Source: Ichthyophis bannanicus
Taxonomy: Eukaryota > Chordata > Amphibia > Gymnophiona > Ichthyophiidae
Assembly: GCA_033557465.1 (NCBI GenBank)
Contig: CM066033.1
Location: 903,924,808 to 903,988,807 of the forward strand
DNA length: 64,000 nt
Reading direction: 5' to 3'
Shown here: positions 10,853-20,045 of the stretch, one piece after another
Numbering within the stretch: the stretch's first letter is position 1
How the letters are laid out: each line of letters begins with the position of its first letter
Position numbers and translations under genes: made by a program
The notes under the pieces: generated by a model
The model's input: the letters and a program-made list of their open reading frames with translations, nothing else
The model's database searches: none
Told to the model about the DNA's origin: nothing

Positions 10853-10998
10853 CGGGTCTCTTCATCATGTCTGCAGAATATTGCTTACTATTGTGTAATT
10901 TACGGAATGACTCCAAGGATCCTCTTTGGATTACTGACCTCCCTTATTTGTGTATAACATTTTTTTCTTTACTACTGGTTCACATTTTCTGTATGTAG

Positions 10999-11212
10999 AA
11001 AACTTGCACTGAGGTATCATCCAGACAAAAATCCAGACAACCCTGATGCAGCTGAGAAGTTTAAAGAAATCAACAATGCCAATGCCACTCTGAACGATGA
11101 GAACAAGAGGAAAATTTACGACGAGTATGGCTCCATGGGGCTGTATGTGGCTGAGCAGTTTGGAGAAGATAGTGTCAAGTACTACTTCCTGATGTCCAAA
11201 TGGTGGTTCAAG
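10999..11212 (+). CDS. DNAJC5G: DNAJC5-family cysteine-string protein, J-domain exon
   Basis: The exon is bounded by an acceptor AG at 10997-10998 and a donor GT at 11213. It begins with the third base of a split codon, giving (R)[14 protein letters not shown], so the HPD motif that stimulates Hsc70 ATPase is intact. It continues through [20 protein letters not shown] and ends SKWWFK, 71 full codons. Cysteine-string proteins are palmitoylated vesicle co-chaperones. [14 protein letters not shown] is closer by memory to the gamma form than to alpha or beta, which end in SSWWAK, so the paralogue call is moderate. The upstream exon with the protein start is outside the window. Confidence 0.9.
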
Positions 11213-11304
11213 GTGTGTATGTGTTATTAGATTTCACCTCTATACCCTACTTTGTATTCTCTTAATAAGGCCTGTTCCCGTACACCCTGCAGCAGCAGCA
11301 CTCC

Positions 11305-11994
11305 AAGACATAGTAACATCGTATACAGTATGATGGCAGATAAAGACTAGTATGGTCCATCTAGTCTGCCCAGTAAGGTGGCTAGGGTGGTTGTACTGCT
11401 GCTCTGTGGATGTCACTCCCCCATCTATACCTTTGTTTAGGATTGTTCCCACCACTCCGTGCAGGTCACCTCCCCTCTATTTATTGACGTATAAAAAATA
11501 TTTATTTAAGTTTTCTTTGATTTCTTCCTCTTGCTATAAAGGGATCCACTGTGTCTGCCCCATGCCATTTTGATTTCTGTCACTGTATTTTCCCCCACAA
11601 CCTTCATCAGGAGGGCATTTCAAGCATCCACAACCCTTTCAGTGAAAAAGTATTTTCTGATATTGCTTTTAAGTTTACTCTTTGCAGCTTCATCGTATGC
11701 CCGCTAGTTTTACAGCTTCCTCCTCTTTGAAAAAGGTTGGCTTGTTCATTAATACCTTTAAGTATTTAAAGGTCTGTATCATATCTCCCCTGTCCCTCCT
11801 CTCCTCTAGGGTATACATATTTAGGTTTTCCAGTCTCTTCTCATATGTTTTCTAATGCAGGCTCCAAATCATGTTGGTCGCGTTCCTCTGAACCGTTTCA
11901 AGTCTTTTTATATCCTTTGTGAGATATGTCTCCAAATCTGAACACAATATTCCAAGTGAGTCCTCACCAATGACTTGTACAGTGGCATTAGTAC
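11305..11994 (-). mobile_element. CR1 LINE (subfamily A), 3' part, minus strand
   Basis: On the minus strand this holds the C-terminal RT/thumb region and the 3' tail (AGACTAGATGGACC and related bases near 11350). It corresponds to the intact copy at 57277-59027 but is more diverged, with several frame breaks. It is the first of three pieces of one CR1 copy (11305-11994, 20239-20511, 26641-26945), separated by later insertions. Confidence 0.75.
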
Positions 11995-12000
11995 ATGACT

Positions 12001-12620
12001 CCAGCCCAATCGGGGCTGTGGGAGGAGGAGCAGCAGCTCCTTTAACAAAGACCGCGGCCGGCGGGAAAGGCAGCCATCAGACTCCCGAGAGGGGCGACAT
12101 CACCTGCCTGACTCCAGCCCAATCGGGGCTGTGGGAGGAGGAGCAGCAGCTCCTTTAACAAAGACCGCGGCCGGCAGGAAAGGCAGCCATCAGACTCCCG
12201 AGAGGGGCGACATCACCTGCCTGATTCCAGCCCAATCGGGGCTGTGGGAGGAGGAGCAGCAGCTCCTTTAACAAAGACCGCGGCCGGCGGGAAAGGCAAC
12301 CATCAGACTCCCGAGAGGGGCGACATCACCTGCCTGACTCCAGCCCAATCGGGGCTGTGGGAGGAGGAGCAGCAGCTCCTTTAATAAAGACTGCGGCCGG
12401 CGGGAAAGGCAGCCATCAGACTCCCGAGAGGGGCGACATCACCTGCCTGACTCCAGCCCAATCGGGGCTGTGGGAGGAGGAGCAGCAGCTCCTTTAACAA
12501 AGACCGCGGCCGGCGGGAAAGGCAGCCATCAGACTCCCGAGAGGGGAGACATCACCTGCCTGACTCCAGCCCAATCGGGGCTGTGGGAGGAGGAGCAGCA
12601 GCTCCTTTAACAAAGACCGC
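12001..12620 (+). repeat. 113-bp tandem repeat, about 5.5 copies, 5' region of LINE
   Basis: Units start with CCAGCCCAATCGGGGCTG at 12001, 12114, 12227, 12340, 12453 and 12566. All five spacings are exactly 113 bp, with few differences between units. Each holds CpG-rich GACCGCGGCCGGCGGG and GGAGGAGGAGCAGCAGC. The position at the 5' end of a LINE suggests promoter monomers like those of some L1 families; that role is inference. Confidence 0.9.
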
Positions 12621-12891
12621 CGCCAGGCGGGCCCGCGCCTGAGGGCCTCGCCAGAGGGCCCTTTGGCGTGGCTCTTCGGCGCAGGCCCCTACCGGAGGCA
12701 ACAAATATCGGAGGCCACAGCTAAGCAGCAACCACAGAAGCTACCAGAGAAGCAAACAGCAAGTGCATAGATTAAGTATTGACTCCCACCATATTAACCG
12801 AGCAAATGCTAACACCCTGGTTCCAGATGCTATGACATAATTTACCTCAAGATCTATTAGCAATCACTAGTATATATAATTCAATGTAGTT

Positions 12892-13049
12892 CTCCAGGAC
12901 CAAGCAGGAAGTCAGTCCTCACTTATGGGTGACGTCGGCGCCGACGGAGCCCTCGCGGAGCAATTTTCCCCAGCTTTCAAAGAAAGCCTTTGGGAATTGC
13001 AGCGCGCATGCGCGGTCGTCTTCCCGCCCGAGGGTGCCATCTTAGCCAG
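12892..13049 (+). repeat. Left inverted terminal repeat of A3
   Basis: It runs from CTCCAGGACCAAGCAGG to ATCTTAGCCAG and is complementary to 18479-18636. The first 25 bp differ from the right repeat (GACCAAGCAGGAAGTCAG against GAGCAGCAGGAATCAG); the rest is nearly perfect. Confidence 0.9.
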
Positions 13050-13288
13050 TCTTCTTTTTTCCGCGGAGCCCTACAGACGTCCCCGTCTTGTCCCCGCGAA
13101 AAAGTTGATTTTCTTCTTTATTTTATCCTTTTTTCTTTCGGTTCGACGCCGATCGTTTTCCCACCCGGACTCGCGACGCCGGTCTCGAGTCCTCTTACTT
13201 TTTTCGGTTTTTCTGACTTAGTCAGCTTTCGTTTTCGTTTTCCCTGGCAGCCCGGTCCTTTGACCTCGCAGGGGCCCTTTTTCCCCCG
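13050..13288 (+). other. A3 leader between left repeat and gag
   Basis: This is a T-rich stretch of about 240 bp before the gag ATG at 13289, with no ORF of note. A similar T-rich leader precedes gag in A2 (4063-4267) and A4 (about 31790-32049). It probably holds the start of the transcript, but no clear TATA box is seen. Confidence 0.5.
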
Positions 13289-15209
13289 ATGGCTGCCAGT
13301 GGGTTTAAGCGGTGTGGTCGGTGTGACCGAAATATGTCACTAACCGACACACACGACTTTTGCCTCCGCTGCCTGGGCCCGGATCATGAGGAACTGATCT
13401 GTGGGCCCTGCAGCAAACTGTCCTCAAAGGCGTTGAGAAGTCGGCGGCATCAGCGTGAGAGAATCTTCGCTGACCCCAGCCGTACCCGGACCTCGTCGGA
13501 GGCCTCCGCGTCGAAAGGCTCCAGCTCGGACCGTCGCCGGAGCTCCTCCGACCGGGGTTCTCCCTCCGGGGACCATCGTCGGAAGGAAAAACCCGCGAGG
13601 GCGGCGTCGGTGGACGCTCCTGGTTCCGCGAGGGCCAGGTCGCATAGCCCCGACAGCCGCCCCGGGTCCTTGGAGAAGGAACACATCCCGAAGCGACCTC
13701 GCCTGGAGTCGGAGATGCCTGCCCGGGTAAGTCCTGTGGTCCTTCTGGACTCGCCTCCGCGACAGCCGACGTCGGGCCCGACGCCGTCGGGGCCCGAGTC
13801 GGGGGCTGCTGGGTCACCTGAGCTCGGACTCAGGTTGACGGCCTTGGAGAGCAGACTGTCTGCCTTCATGGACCAGCAGGGGGCACTGCTCGCTGGCTTC
13901 GCTGGCGCCGCTGCCCCGACCGCCGGGACGTCGACGTCCAAGTCGACCCCGGAGACCGAGCCGATCCTCGAGTCGATGAGAACTCGAGTCGATCCTCGGT
14001 CGAGGTCACCCTCGGCCTCCCGTTCGGGACCGAGGTCGCCGACGCCGACTCCCTCGGCGTCGGGGCGGCTGGCGCCGCACCCTGCCCGGGCCGACCCCAC
14101 CGAGTCCTCGTCGGAGTCGGTCTGGGAGTCTGAGGAGGAAGAGTCACCTGATTCTTTCCGGACTCGGTGTGTCCCATCGGACTCACCGGAGTCTGAGCCT
14201 CGGAAGCAGTCCCCCCGAGGATGCCCGGTTCTCGGACTTCGTTAGGGATATGGCCAAGGCTTTGGCCTTCCCTGCGGATCCCGAGGAGGAGCCTCGAGCC
14301 GAAGAGCTCGACGCCCTCCAGTATGACTCTCCCGCGAGGGAACACTTTACTGTGCCGGTTCCTCCTATGCTGGAACGACTACTCTTCCGCATGTGGGAGA
14401 GTCCGGCCTCCTCGCCGGTCCTGAGCAAGCGGGTCGATTCTATCTATCGAGTCCGCAAGAGCCCTGGCTTTCAAAAGGCACAGCTGCCACACCATTCCAT
14501 GGTAGTGGAATCGGCCATGCATCGTCTTAAGAGCCAGAAAATGCACTCCTCGGTGCCTCCTGGAAGGGAGGCCCGTAACCTGGATGGCCTTGGCAAGAAG
14601 TGCTTCCAGGGCTCTATGCTCGCATGTCGTGTCCAGACTTACCAGCTATACATGGGCATGTATCTCCGGGATCTGGCTAAAGAGCTAGCCGGATTCTCCG
14701 CTGGTCTCTCCGAGGAGCCCTTGCGGAGGTTCCTAGCCTTGTCCACGGGCATTCGGGAATGCTCAAAGTTCATGTCCCGAGCAGCCTATGATGGCTTTGA
14801 AGCCTCGGCTCGAGTGGCCGCAGCCGGCATCGGTGCCCGCCGACAGACTTGGCTTCAGTCGTCAGACCTTGAGCCCTGGGTACAGGACAAGTTGGTCGAT
14901 GTCCCCTGCCGAGGCGAAAACCTCTTTGGCAAGCCCATGGCGGAAAAGGCTGCACAAATTGAGACTGAGACTCTCACCAGGACCAGGCTTTCTAGGAAGA
15001 CCTCCGCCCCTTCCCAGAAAAAGAAGGGCTCGGGGAAAAAGTCCTTTTACCCGAGGAAGGCGGCTGCCTACAAACAATACCCCCATTATCAGGCCCCTGC
15101 AGCTCCCCAACAGGGCCAGCAGGCCAAGGGACGGGGTAATGGGTCCCGTAGGCAGCAAGCCCCCAAGCCTGCACCACCAGCCCCTGCTCAGCAGGGTGGG
15201 GGCTTTTGA
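13289..15209 (+). pseudogene. DIRS Gag-like protein, one frameshift (A3)
   Basis: The ATG at 13289 opens MAASGFKRCGRCDRNMS, followed by a second cysteine pair and histidine (CLRCLGPDH), a likely zinc-binding module. A long serine/arginine/proline-rich, low-complexity region follows. The first frame stops at 14243-14245. The conserved C-terminal half (DFVRDMAKALAFP, MLERLLFRMWE, YRVRKSPGFQKAQ) is read in another frame to 15209 and ends in a basic, glutamine/proline-rich tail. The shift maps near the C-run at 14212-14217, so a single-base slip is likely. DIRS Gag is presumed to bind element RNA; that role is by family, not shown here. Confidence 0.8.
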
Positions 15210-17121
15210 CTCGCTCAGCATAGCCTCTCCCCCCCCGCTGGTTCCTCCCAGCACCGGAGGCCGGCTGGTTCACTTCGCCCACAGGTGGTCCAGCATCACC
15301 GCAGATGCCTGGGTGCTTCAGGTCGTGCGAGAAGGCTACCTTCTCCACTTCCATCAGGTCCCTCCCTCCTTTTTTCCTGGAGAGCCTCCGCGCCCCCCTC
15401 TGCACAGGGAGTTGCTCCTTCAGGAGTTAGCAGGTCTTCTGCAGGAACAGGCGGTGGAACCGGTGCCACACCACCTGAGAGGTCAAGGCTTCTATTCAAG
15501 GTATTTTCTGATACCGAAGAGAACAGGGGGCCTCAGACCCATCCTGGACTTGCGCAACCTCAACAAGTTCCTTGTGCGGGAGAAGTTCAAAATGCTTACC
15601 CTTGGAATCCTTCTGCCCTACCTCCAGCAGGGAGATTGGCTATGCTCCTTGGATCTAAAGGATGCCTACACGCACATCCTCATCCACCCAAGCCACCGCC
15701 AATACCTAAGGTTTGTGGTGGCAGGAAATCATTACCAGTACAGAGTACTGCCCTTTGGCCTGTCCTCCGCACCGCGAGTCTTCACAAAATGTCTCGCGGT
15801 CGTGGCGGCCCATCTCCGGCTTCACGGCCTCTATGTCTTTCCGTACCTCGACGACTGGCTCATCAGAGCAGCGTCCGCTCAGGAGGTCACCAACGCCACG
15901 TGCCGCACGGTGACTCTGCTGCAGCACTTGGGCTTTGTTATAAACTTCGCAAAGTCCACTTTGCTCCCCTCACAGGATCTCGAGTTCATCGGCGCAAGGC
16001 TGCACACTCCTCAGGCGCGAGCGTACCTACCGCTCGACAGGGCTCAACGGCTCATGGACCTAGCCGACCGCTTTCGCAGCCAGCCCCTGGTCTCTGCCAG
16101 GCGCTTCCTGAGACTGCTCGGCCATATGGCTTCTACCGTCCATGTGACCCCCAATGCCCGCCTGAATATGCGGTCTGCTCAATGGTGTCTCCGCCAGCAG
16201 TGGCGACAAGCCACCGGCGGCCTAGCAGACCTAGTGCGCGTTTCCGAGCCGCTGGTCTCGTCTCTCCGGTGGTGGCTCCGACAGCCGAACCTGATATTCG
16301 GAATGCCTTTCCAGTCGCCTCAGCCGACCCGGGTGCTGACCACCGATGCATCCCTCCTGGGCTGGGGAGCGCATTGCCAAGAGGCACGTACCCAGGGCCT
16401 CTGGACCACGTGGGAGTCTGCTCAGCAGATCAACTTCCTGGAGCTCAGAGCGATCCGCCTGGCTCTCAAGGCCTTCTCCCACCTGACCTCTCACCAGTCC
16501 GTCCTTGTCCAGACGGACAATCAAGTTGCCATGTTCTACGTGAACAAACAGGGGGGCACGGGCTCCTTCCTCCTCTGCCGGGAGGCTCAGAAGCTCTGCT
16601 CTTGGGCCGTCAGTCACGGCATTCTCCTCAAGGCAGTTTATCTCCCGGGCCAAGAAAATTGCCTTGCGGACAAACTCAGCAGGGTCCTCCAGCCGCACGA
16701 GTGGCGTCTGGATCCCTTGGTAGTTCAGAAGCTCTTCCTCAAGTGGGGCCTCCCCACGATGGATCTCTTTGCCAGTCCTCGCAACCGGCAGCTTCCTCGC
16801 TTCTGCTCTCGTCAGCCACACCCCCTTCGGGTTGCGGCAGACGCCTTTCTGATCTCATGGTCGGGGAGCCTTCTGTACGCTTTCCCTCCCATCCCGCTAG
16901 TCTCTCGGACTCTTTTCAAGGTTCTCCGAGACAAAGCCTTCATGATCCTGGTGGCCCCTTGCTGGCCCAGGCAGCCGTGGTTTCCGCTCCTGCTGCAACT
17001 GGCGGTGGAGGGTCCGATCCCTCTGGGGGTACAACCGGATCTCCTCACTCAGGATCAGGGGTCCCTACTGCACCCCAACCTCAGGTCTCTCAACCTCATG
17101 GCCTGGCTGCTGAGAGGGTAG
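14788..17121 (+). CDS. DIRS reverse transcriptase/RNase H/methylase-like polyprotein (A3)
   Basis: The frame is open for 777 codons. The first about 140 overlap gag in another frame and are probably not part of the protein, which likely starts near 15209. RT motifs: GGLRPILDLRNLNKF (residues about 247-261), SLDLKDAYTHI (about 286), VLPFGLSSAP, and intact YLDD (about 353). RNase H: TDASLLGWGAH (about 518), LELRAIRLAL (about 551), QTDNQVAMFYVN (about 572), LADKLSR. C-terminal region: MDLFASPRNRQLPRF and YAFPPIPL, resembling the Dam-type adenine methylase fold of DIRS elements, with AFPP in place of the usual NPPY-type motif. It copies the element RNA to DNA. No disabling change is seen. Confidence 0.9.
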   Translation: MMALKPRLEWPQPASVPADRLGFSRQTLSPGYRTSWSMSPAEAKTSLASPWRKRLHKLRLRLSPGPGFLGRPPPLPRKRRARGKSPFTRGRRLPTNNTPIIRPLQLPNRASRPRDGVMGPVGSKPPSLHHQPLLSRVGAFDSLSIASPPPLVPPSTGGRLVHFAHRWSSITADAWVLQVVREGYLLHFHQVPPSFFPGEPPRPPLHRELLLQELAGLLQEQAVEPVPHHLRGQGFYSRYFLIPKRTGGLRPILDLRNLNKFLVREKFKMLTLGILLPYLQQGDWLCSLDLKDAYTHILIHPSHRQYLRFVVAGNHYQYRVLPFGLSSAPRVFTKCLAVVAAHLRLHGLYVFPYLDDWLIRAASAQEVTNATCRTVTLLQHLGFVINFAKSTLLPSQDLEFIGARLHTPQARAYLPLDRAQRLMDLADRFRSQPLVSARRFLRLLGHMASTVHVTPNARLNMRSAQWCLRQQWRQATGGLADLVRVSEPLVSSLRWWLRQPNLIFGMPFQSPQPTRVLTTDASLLGWGAHCQEARTQGLWTTWESAQQINFLELRAIRLALKAFSHLTSHQSVLVQTDNQVAMFYVNKQGGTGSFLLCREAQKLCSWAVSHGILLKAVYLPGQENCLADKLSRVLQPHEWRLDPLVVQKLFLKWGLPTMDLFASPRNRQLPRFCSRQPHPLRVAADAFLISWSGSLLYAFPPIPLVSRTLFKVLRDKAFMILVAPCWPRQPWFPLLLQLAVEGPIPLGVQPDLLTQDQGSLLHPNLRSLNLMAWLLRG

Positions 17122-18158
17122 TCCTTGCTCCCCTTCTCCTGCCGGCGGAGGTGGAGGAGGTCGTCCTGGCTTCGCGACGGCCTTCTACCCGCAAATGCTA
17201 CGCACTTAAATGGCGTCGCTTTGCAGTCTGGTGTACCCAACAGTCGCAGGATCCCTTCTCCTGCCCGGTGTCGGTGATCTTGCAGTACTTGCTACACCTC
17301 TCTAATCTGGGACTTAAGTCCAACTCCGTCAAAGTTCACCTCAGTGCTCTGTCGGCACATCATGTGCCGGTGGACGGTAGACCTCTCTCCAGCGACCCTC
17401 TCGTAGCGAGGTTTCTCCGAGGTCTCCTTCTACTTAAACCACCTCTGCGCCCGCCAGCGCCGGACTGGGACCTGAATGTGGTTTTGCAGCGGATCACCTG
17501 TCCGCCTTTTGAACCTATGGCTACCTGTTCTCTCCATTTTCTGTCTTGGAAAACACTGTTCTTGATAGCCCTCACTTCCGCTAGACGCGTAAGTGAATTG
17601 CAGGCCCTCGTGTCTGATCCCCCCTACACTCGGTTCTACAAGAATAGGGTAGTCCTACGGACTCACCCAAAGTTTCTGCCTAAAGTGGTCTCCCCTTTTC
17701 ACATCAATCAGGAGGTGGTACTTCCAACCTTCTTTCCCAGACCACACTCCAGCCGAGCTGAAACGATCCTCCATACCCTGGACTGTAGAAGGGCATTGAA
17801 CTTCTACCTTGACCGTACGCGGGAGCACCGTAAAGCTGCTCAGCTTTTTGTGTCTTTTGACCCCAATAAATTGGGGCTCCCGGTCTCCAAGCGTACTCTG
17901 TCCATCTGGGTTGCGGACTGTATCTCTTGGGCTTATGGGGCTGCCGGACTCTCCTTAGAAAGTCGAGTCACGGCTCATTGCGTTCGGGCAAAGGCCACGT
18001 CAGTGGCTTACCTCCGCTCTGTTCCGCTGGCAGACATCTGCCGGGCCGCTACTTGGTCTTCGAGCCAGACTTTTGCGGTCCATTACTGTCTCGAGAGGGA
18101 GTCCCGTAGGGACGGTGCTTTCGGACAGGCAGTCCTCCGTAATCTCTTTGAGGTCTGA
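17100..18158 (+). CDS. DIRS tyrosine recombinase (A3)
   Basis: About 350 residues ending ...RNLFEV-stop. Features: an N-terminal SAM-like DNA-binding region (STRKCYALKWRRFAVWC, SNLGLKSNSVKVHLSALS), arginine box LTSARRVSELQAL (about 17570), HCVRAKATS (about 17978), ATWSSSQTF, and HYCLERESRRDG with the candidate nucleophile tyrosine (about 18085). All catalytic positions expected for this family are present. It integrates the circular DNA. There is no ATG near the start. The frame is open upstream to 15285, overlapping pol by about 1.8 kb, so expression may need frameshifting, splicing or internal initiation. My start is only the point where homology begins. Confidence 0.88.
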   Translation, partial: GLAAERVVLAPLLLPAEVEEVVLASRRPSTRKCYALKWRRFAVWCTQQSQDPFSCPVSVILQYLLHLSNLGLKSNSVKVHLSALSAHHVPVDGRPLSSDPLVARFLRGLLLLKPPLRPPAPDWDLNVVLQRITCPPFEPMATCSLHFLSWKTLFLIALTSARRVSELQALVSDPPYTRFYKNRVVLRTHPKFLPKVVSPFHINQEVVLPTFFPRPHSSRAETILHTLDCRRALNFYLDRTREHRKAAQLFVSFDPNKLGLPVSKRTLSIWVADCISWAYGAAGLSLESRVTAHCVRAKATSVAYLRSVPLADICRAATWSSSQTFAVHYCLERESRRDGAFGQAVLRNLFEV

Positions 18159-18294
18159 GCAACTCCTACCCTCCATCCCGGATGTGGGCTACCGGTGGGT
18201 GATAATTCAGCGAAGATTCTTTCCTTCTGTGCTGCTGAGCTAGAGGGAGCTCATTTTTGTGCTTAGGGTCTCCGGTAGCCTTGAGCTTGGGAGT

Positions 18295-18392
18295 CCCATA
18301 AGTGAGGACTGACTTCCTGCTTGGTCCTGGAGAAAGCGTAGTTACTCACCTGTAACAGGTGTTCTCCAGGAGCAGCAGGAATCAGTCCTCAC
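18295..18392 (+). repeat. Internal complementary region of A3
   Basis: Bases 18295-18332 are the exact reverse complement of the left end. Bases 18333-18392 are the exact reverse complement of the right end with extension. The joint 18332/18333 (GGAG/AAAGCG) equals the predicted circle junction. Confidence 0.92.
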
Positions 18393-18478
18393 TACCCTCC
18401 CTCCTCCCCTTGGAGTTGCAATCGTCTGCTTATGTTCTTTTGCAAATTTTTATGCTGTCTTTTTTAGCTATGTCATCT

Positions 18479-18667
18479 GACTGGCTAAGATGGCACCCTC
18501 GGGCGGGAAGACGACCGCGCATGCGCGCTGCAATTCCCAAAGGCTTTCTTTGAAAGCTGGGGAAAATTGCTCCGCGAGGGCTCCGTCGGCGCCGACGTCA
18601 CCCATAAGTGAGGACTGATTCCTGCTGCTCCTGGAGAACACCTGTTACAGGTGAGTAACTACGCTTT
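18479..18667 (+). repeat. Right terminal repeat of A3 with 31-bp extension
   Basis: Bases 18479-18636 are complementary to the left repeat. The extension 18637-18667 contains GTTAC-AGGTGA-GTAAC (18644-18659), with a splice-donor-like CAG/GTGAGT (GT at 18651), and ends in GCTTT. Confidence 0.9.
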
Positions 18668-19262
18668 ATCACCACCACATCACTGCACTGTTTACTATTG
18701 TAACGTTAACCTAATTAATCTATATGTTGCAAAGTAGCTCTTATAAAGTAACAGTTCCACAGCAGATACTCCGCTGTTACAAAGAAGGAGATACATTGCA
18801 ACAATCTTATTTAGCTGTTGCAAAACAGCTGTTTAAAGATACTAGTCTGCTCCACCTTACCTGTAGTATACCGAAGTAATCTATATAGCTGCTGCATTAT
18901 AGTACACTGAAATATCTTATATAGCTGCTGAAAAATAGTACTCAGAAATATAATAATATGCTTAAAGATACCGCTCTGCTCCACTTTACCTGAAGTATTT
19001 TATATAGCTGCTGTATAATAGTATACTGAAGTACCTTTACACAGCTGTATCAAAATAGCATACGGAAGTATCCTAGATAACTGTTGCACAATATCTGTTC
19101 AAAGATACAGCTCTGCTCCACCTGACCTGAAGTATTCTGAAAACTGTACTAGTACACTTCACGGCTGCTTGCAACAGTAACACTATACCCAACACTACCA
19201 TCAAACAGCCCTCTCCCACACAGGCCTCCCACACAACCAACTCTCGCACAAAAAAACACATA
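18668..19262 (+). other. Continuation of the LINE 5' leader after DIRS A3
   Basis: This is AT-rich sequence with loosely repeated blocks (TATAGCTGCTG, GAAGTAT, CTCTGCTCCACCT recurring near 18835-19130, about 130 bp apart). No ORF. It joins the sequence left of A3 (12621-12891) if the DIRS insert is removed, and leads into the endonuclease ORF. Confidence 0.6.
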
Positions 19263-20045
19263 ATGGCCCCCATAAAACTAAAAACCCTTTCCCCCACCCT
19301 CCTACTGATGGCTCTCCTATTACAACAAATACTCTCATATAAAACCAACCACCTCCCGTGCAATAGCATCCCCATCATCCACAACCCAAACCGAAATTCA
19401 CTACGCTCCCCAGTAAACAATCACCCATATAACCAGCCTCCACACAACAATACCCACAGACACCCTCCCAGAATAATTCAAATAAACCATACACAGCACA
19501 ACAACAAAAACAACCTCCCCAACATAGCCACTAAACTAAAACTCATCCTAATAAACATCCGTTCCATACGGAACAAGATACCAATTGTTAATGACATAAT
19601 AAGAGATAAAAAACCTGACATCTTTTTCATCACTGAGACCTGGCTAACACCCATAGATACAGTATTATTAAACCAGCTCCCCATATCACAATATGATGTA
19701 TTCAACTGCCACCGTGACATCAAAAGAGGAGGTGGTGCACTGATACTCACTAAAAAAGACCTACAATACACTCTAACGAACACAAACAATGTTGAAGGCA
19801 TGGACATCATCAACATTGAAAATAGAACACTTGCATTCACTCTAATCTACAGACCCCCATCAGCGGATCAGAAAAATCTCTCCCCCATCCTTGAAATCGC
19901 ATGCACAGCATCTCGGAACAAACCCCTTGTAATCCTAGGCGACCTTAACCTCCCTTCCCTAAACCAATCTCAAAAGGACAACTTCCTAGACTCTATGATG
20001 CAAATGGGATTTAACCAGATAATCCTTTCCCCCACCCTTTTGTAA
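19263..20045 (+). CDS. LINE endonuclease-only ORF (L2-like), truncated
   Basis: 260 residues. After a proline/asparagine/histidine-rich N-terminus comes an apurinic-like endonuclease domain: LILINIRSIRNKI (about 97), ITETWL (about 126), GGGALILTKKDL (about 156), TLIYRPPS (about 192) and LGDLNLPS (about 220). It stops at SPTLL, where L2-type proteins continue into the domain's end and then RT. The 3' tail follows within a few bases. This domain nicks target DNA to prime LINE insertion; without the C-terminal part of the domain and RT it cannot move itself. Confidence 0.8.
   Translation: MAPIKLKTLSPTLLLMALLLQQILSYKTNHLPCNSIPIIHNPNRNSLRSPVNNHPYNQPPHNNTHRHPPRIIQINHTQHNNKNNLPNIATKLKLILINIRSIRNKIPIVNDIIRDKKPDIFFITETWLTPIDTVLLNQLPISQYDVFNCHRDIKRGGGALILTKKDLQYTLTNTNNVEGMDIINIENRTLAFTLIYRPPSADQKNLSPILEIACTASRNKPLVILGDLNLPSLNQSQKDNFLDSMMQMGFNQIILSPTLL

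Larger units (their letters stand above)
12892..18667 (+). mobile_element. DIRS retrotransposon A3, nearly intact
   Basis: This is a 5.8-kb element with left repeat, gag, RT/RNase H/methylase-like pol, tyrosine recombinase, internal complementary region and right repeat with extension. The internal region matches both ends exactly as far as I can follow (about 38 and 60 bp). Left joint GTA-GTT-CTCC, right joint CGC-TTT-ATCA and the predicted circle junction CGC-TTT-CTCC define a 2-3 bp core and no target duplication. Only gag shows a clear frame break, so it is the youngest DIRS element in the window. Confidence 0.93.

Noticed and set aside
12001..12620. CRISPR-like array at the 113-bp repeats
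   Set aside because: The units are contiguous tandem copies with no variable spacers, in a vertebrate LINE.
15285..17099. Long open frame upstream of the A3 recombinase as a separate protein
   Set aside because: It runs antiphase to clear RT/RNase H coding and shows no domain, only proline/serine/glycine-rich sequence. I treat it as overlap and report only the recombinase part as coding.
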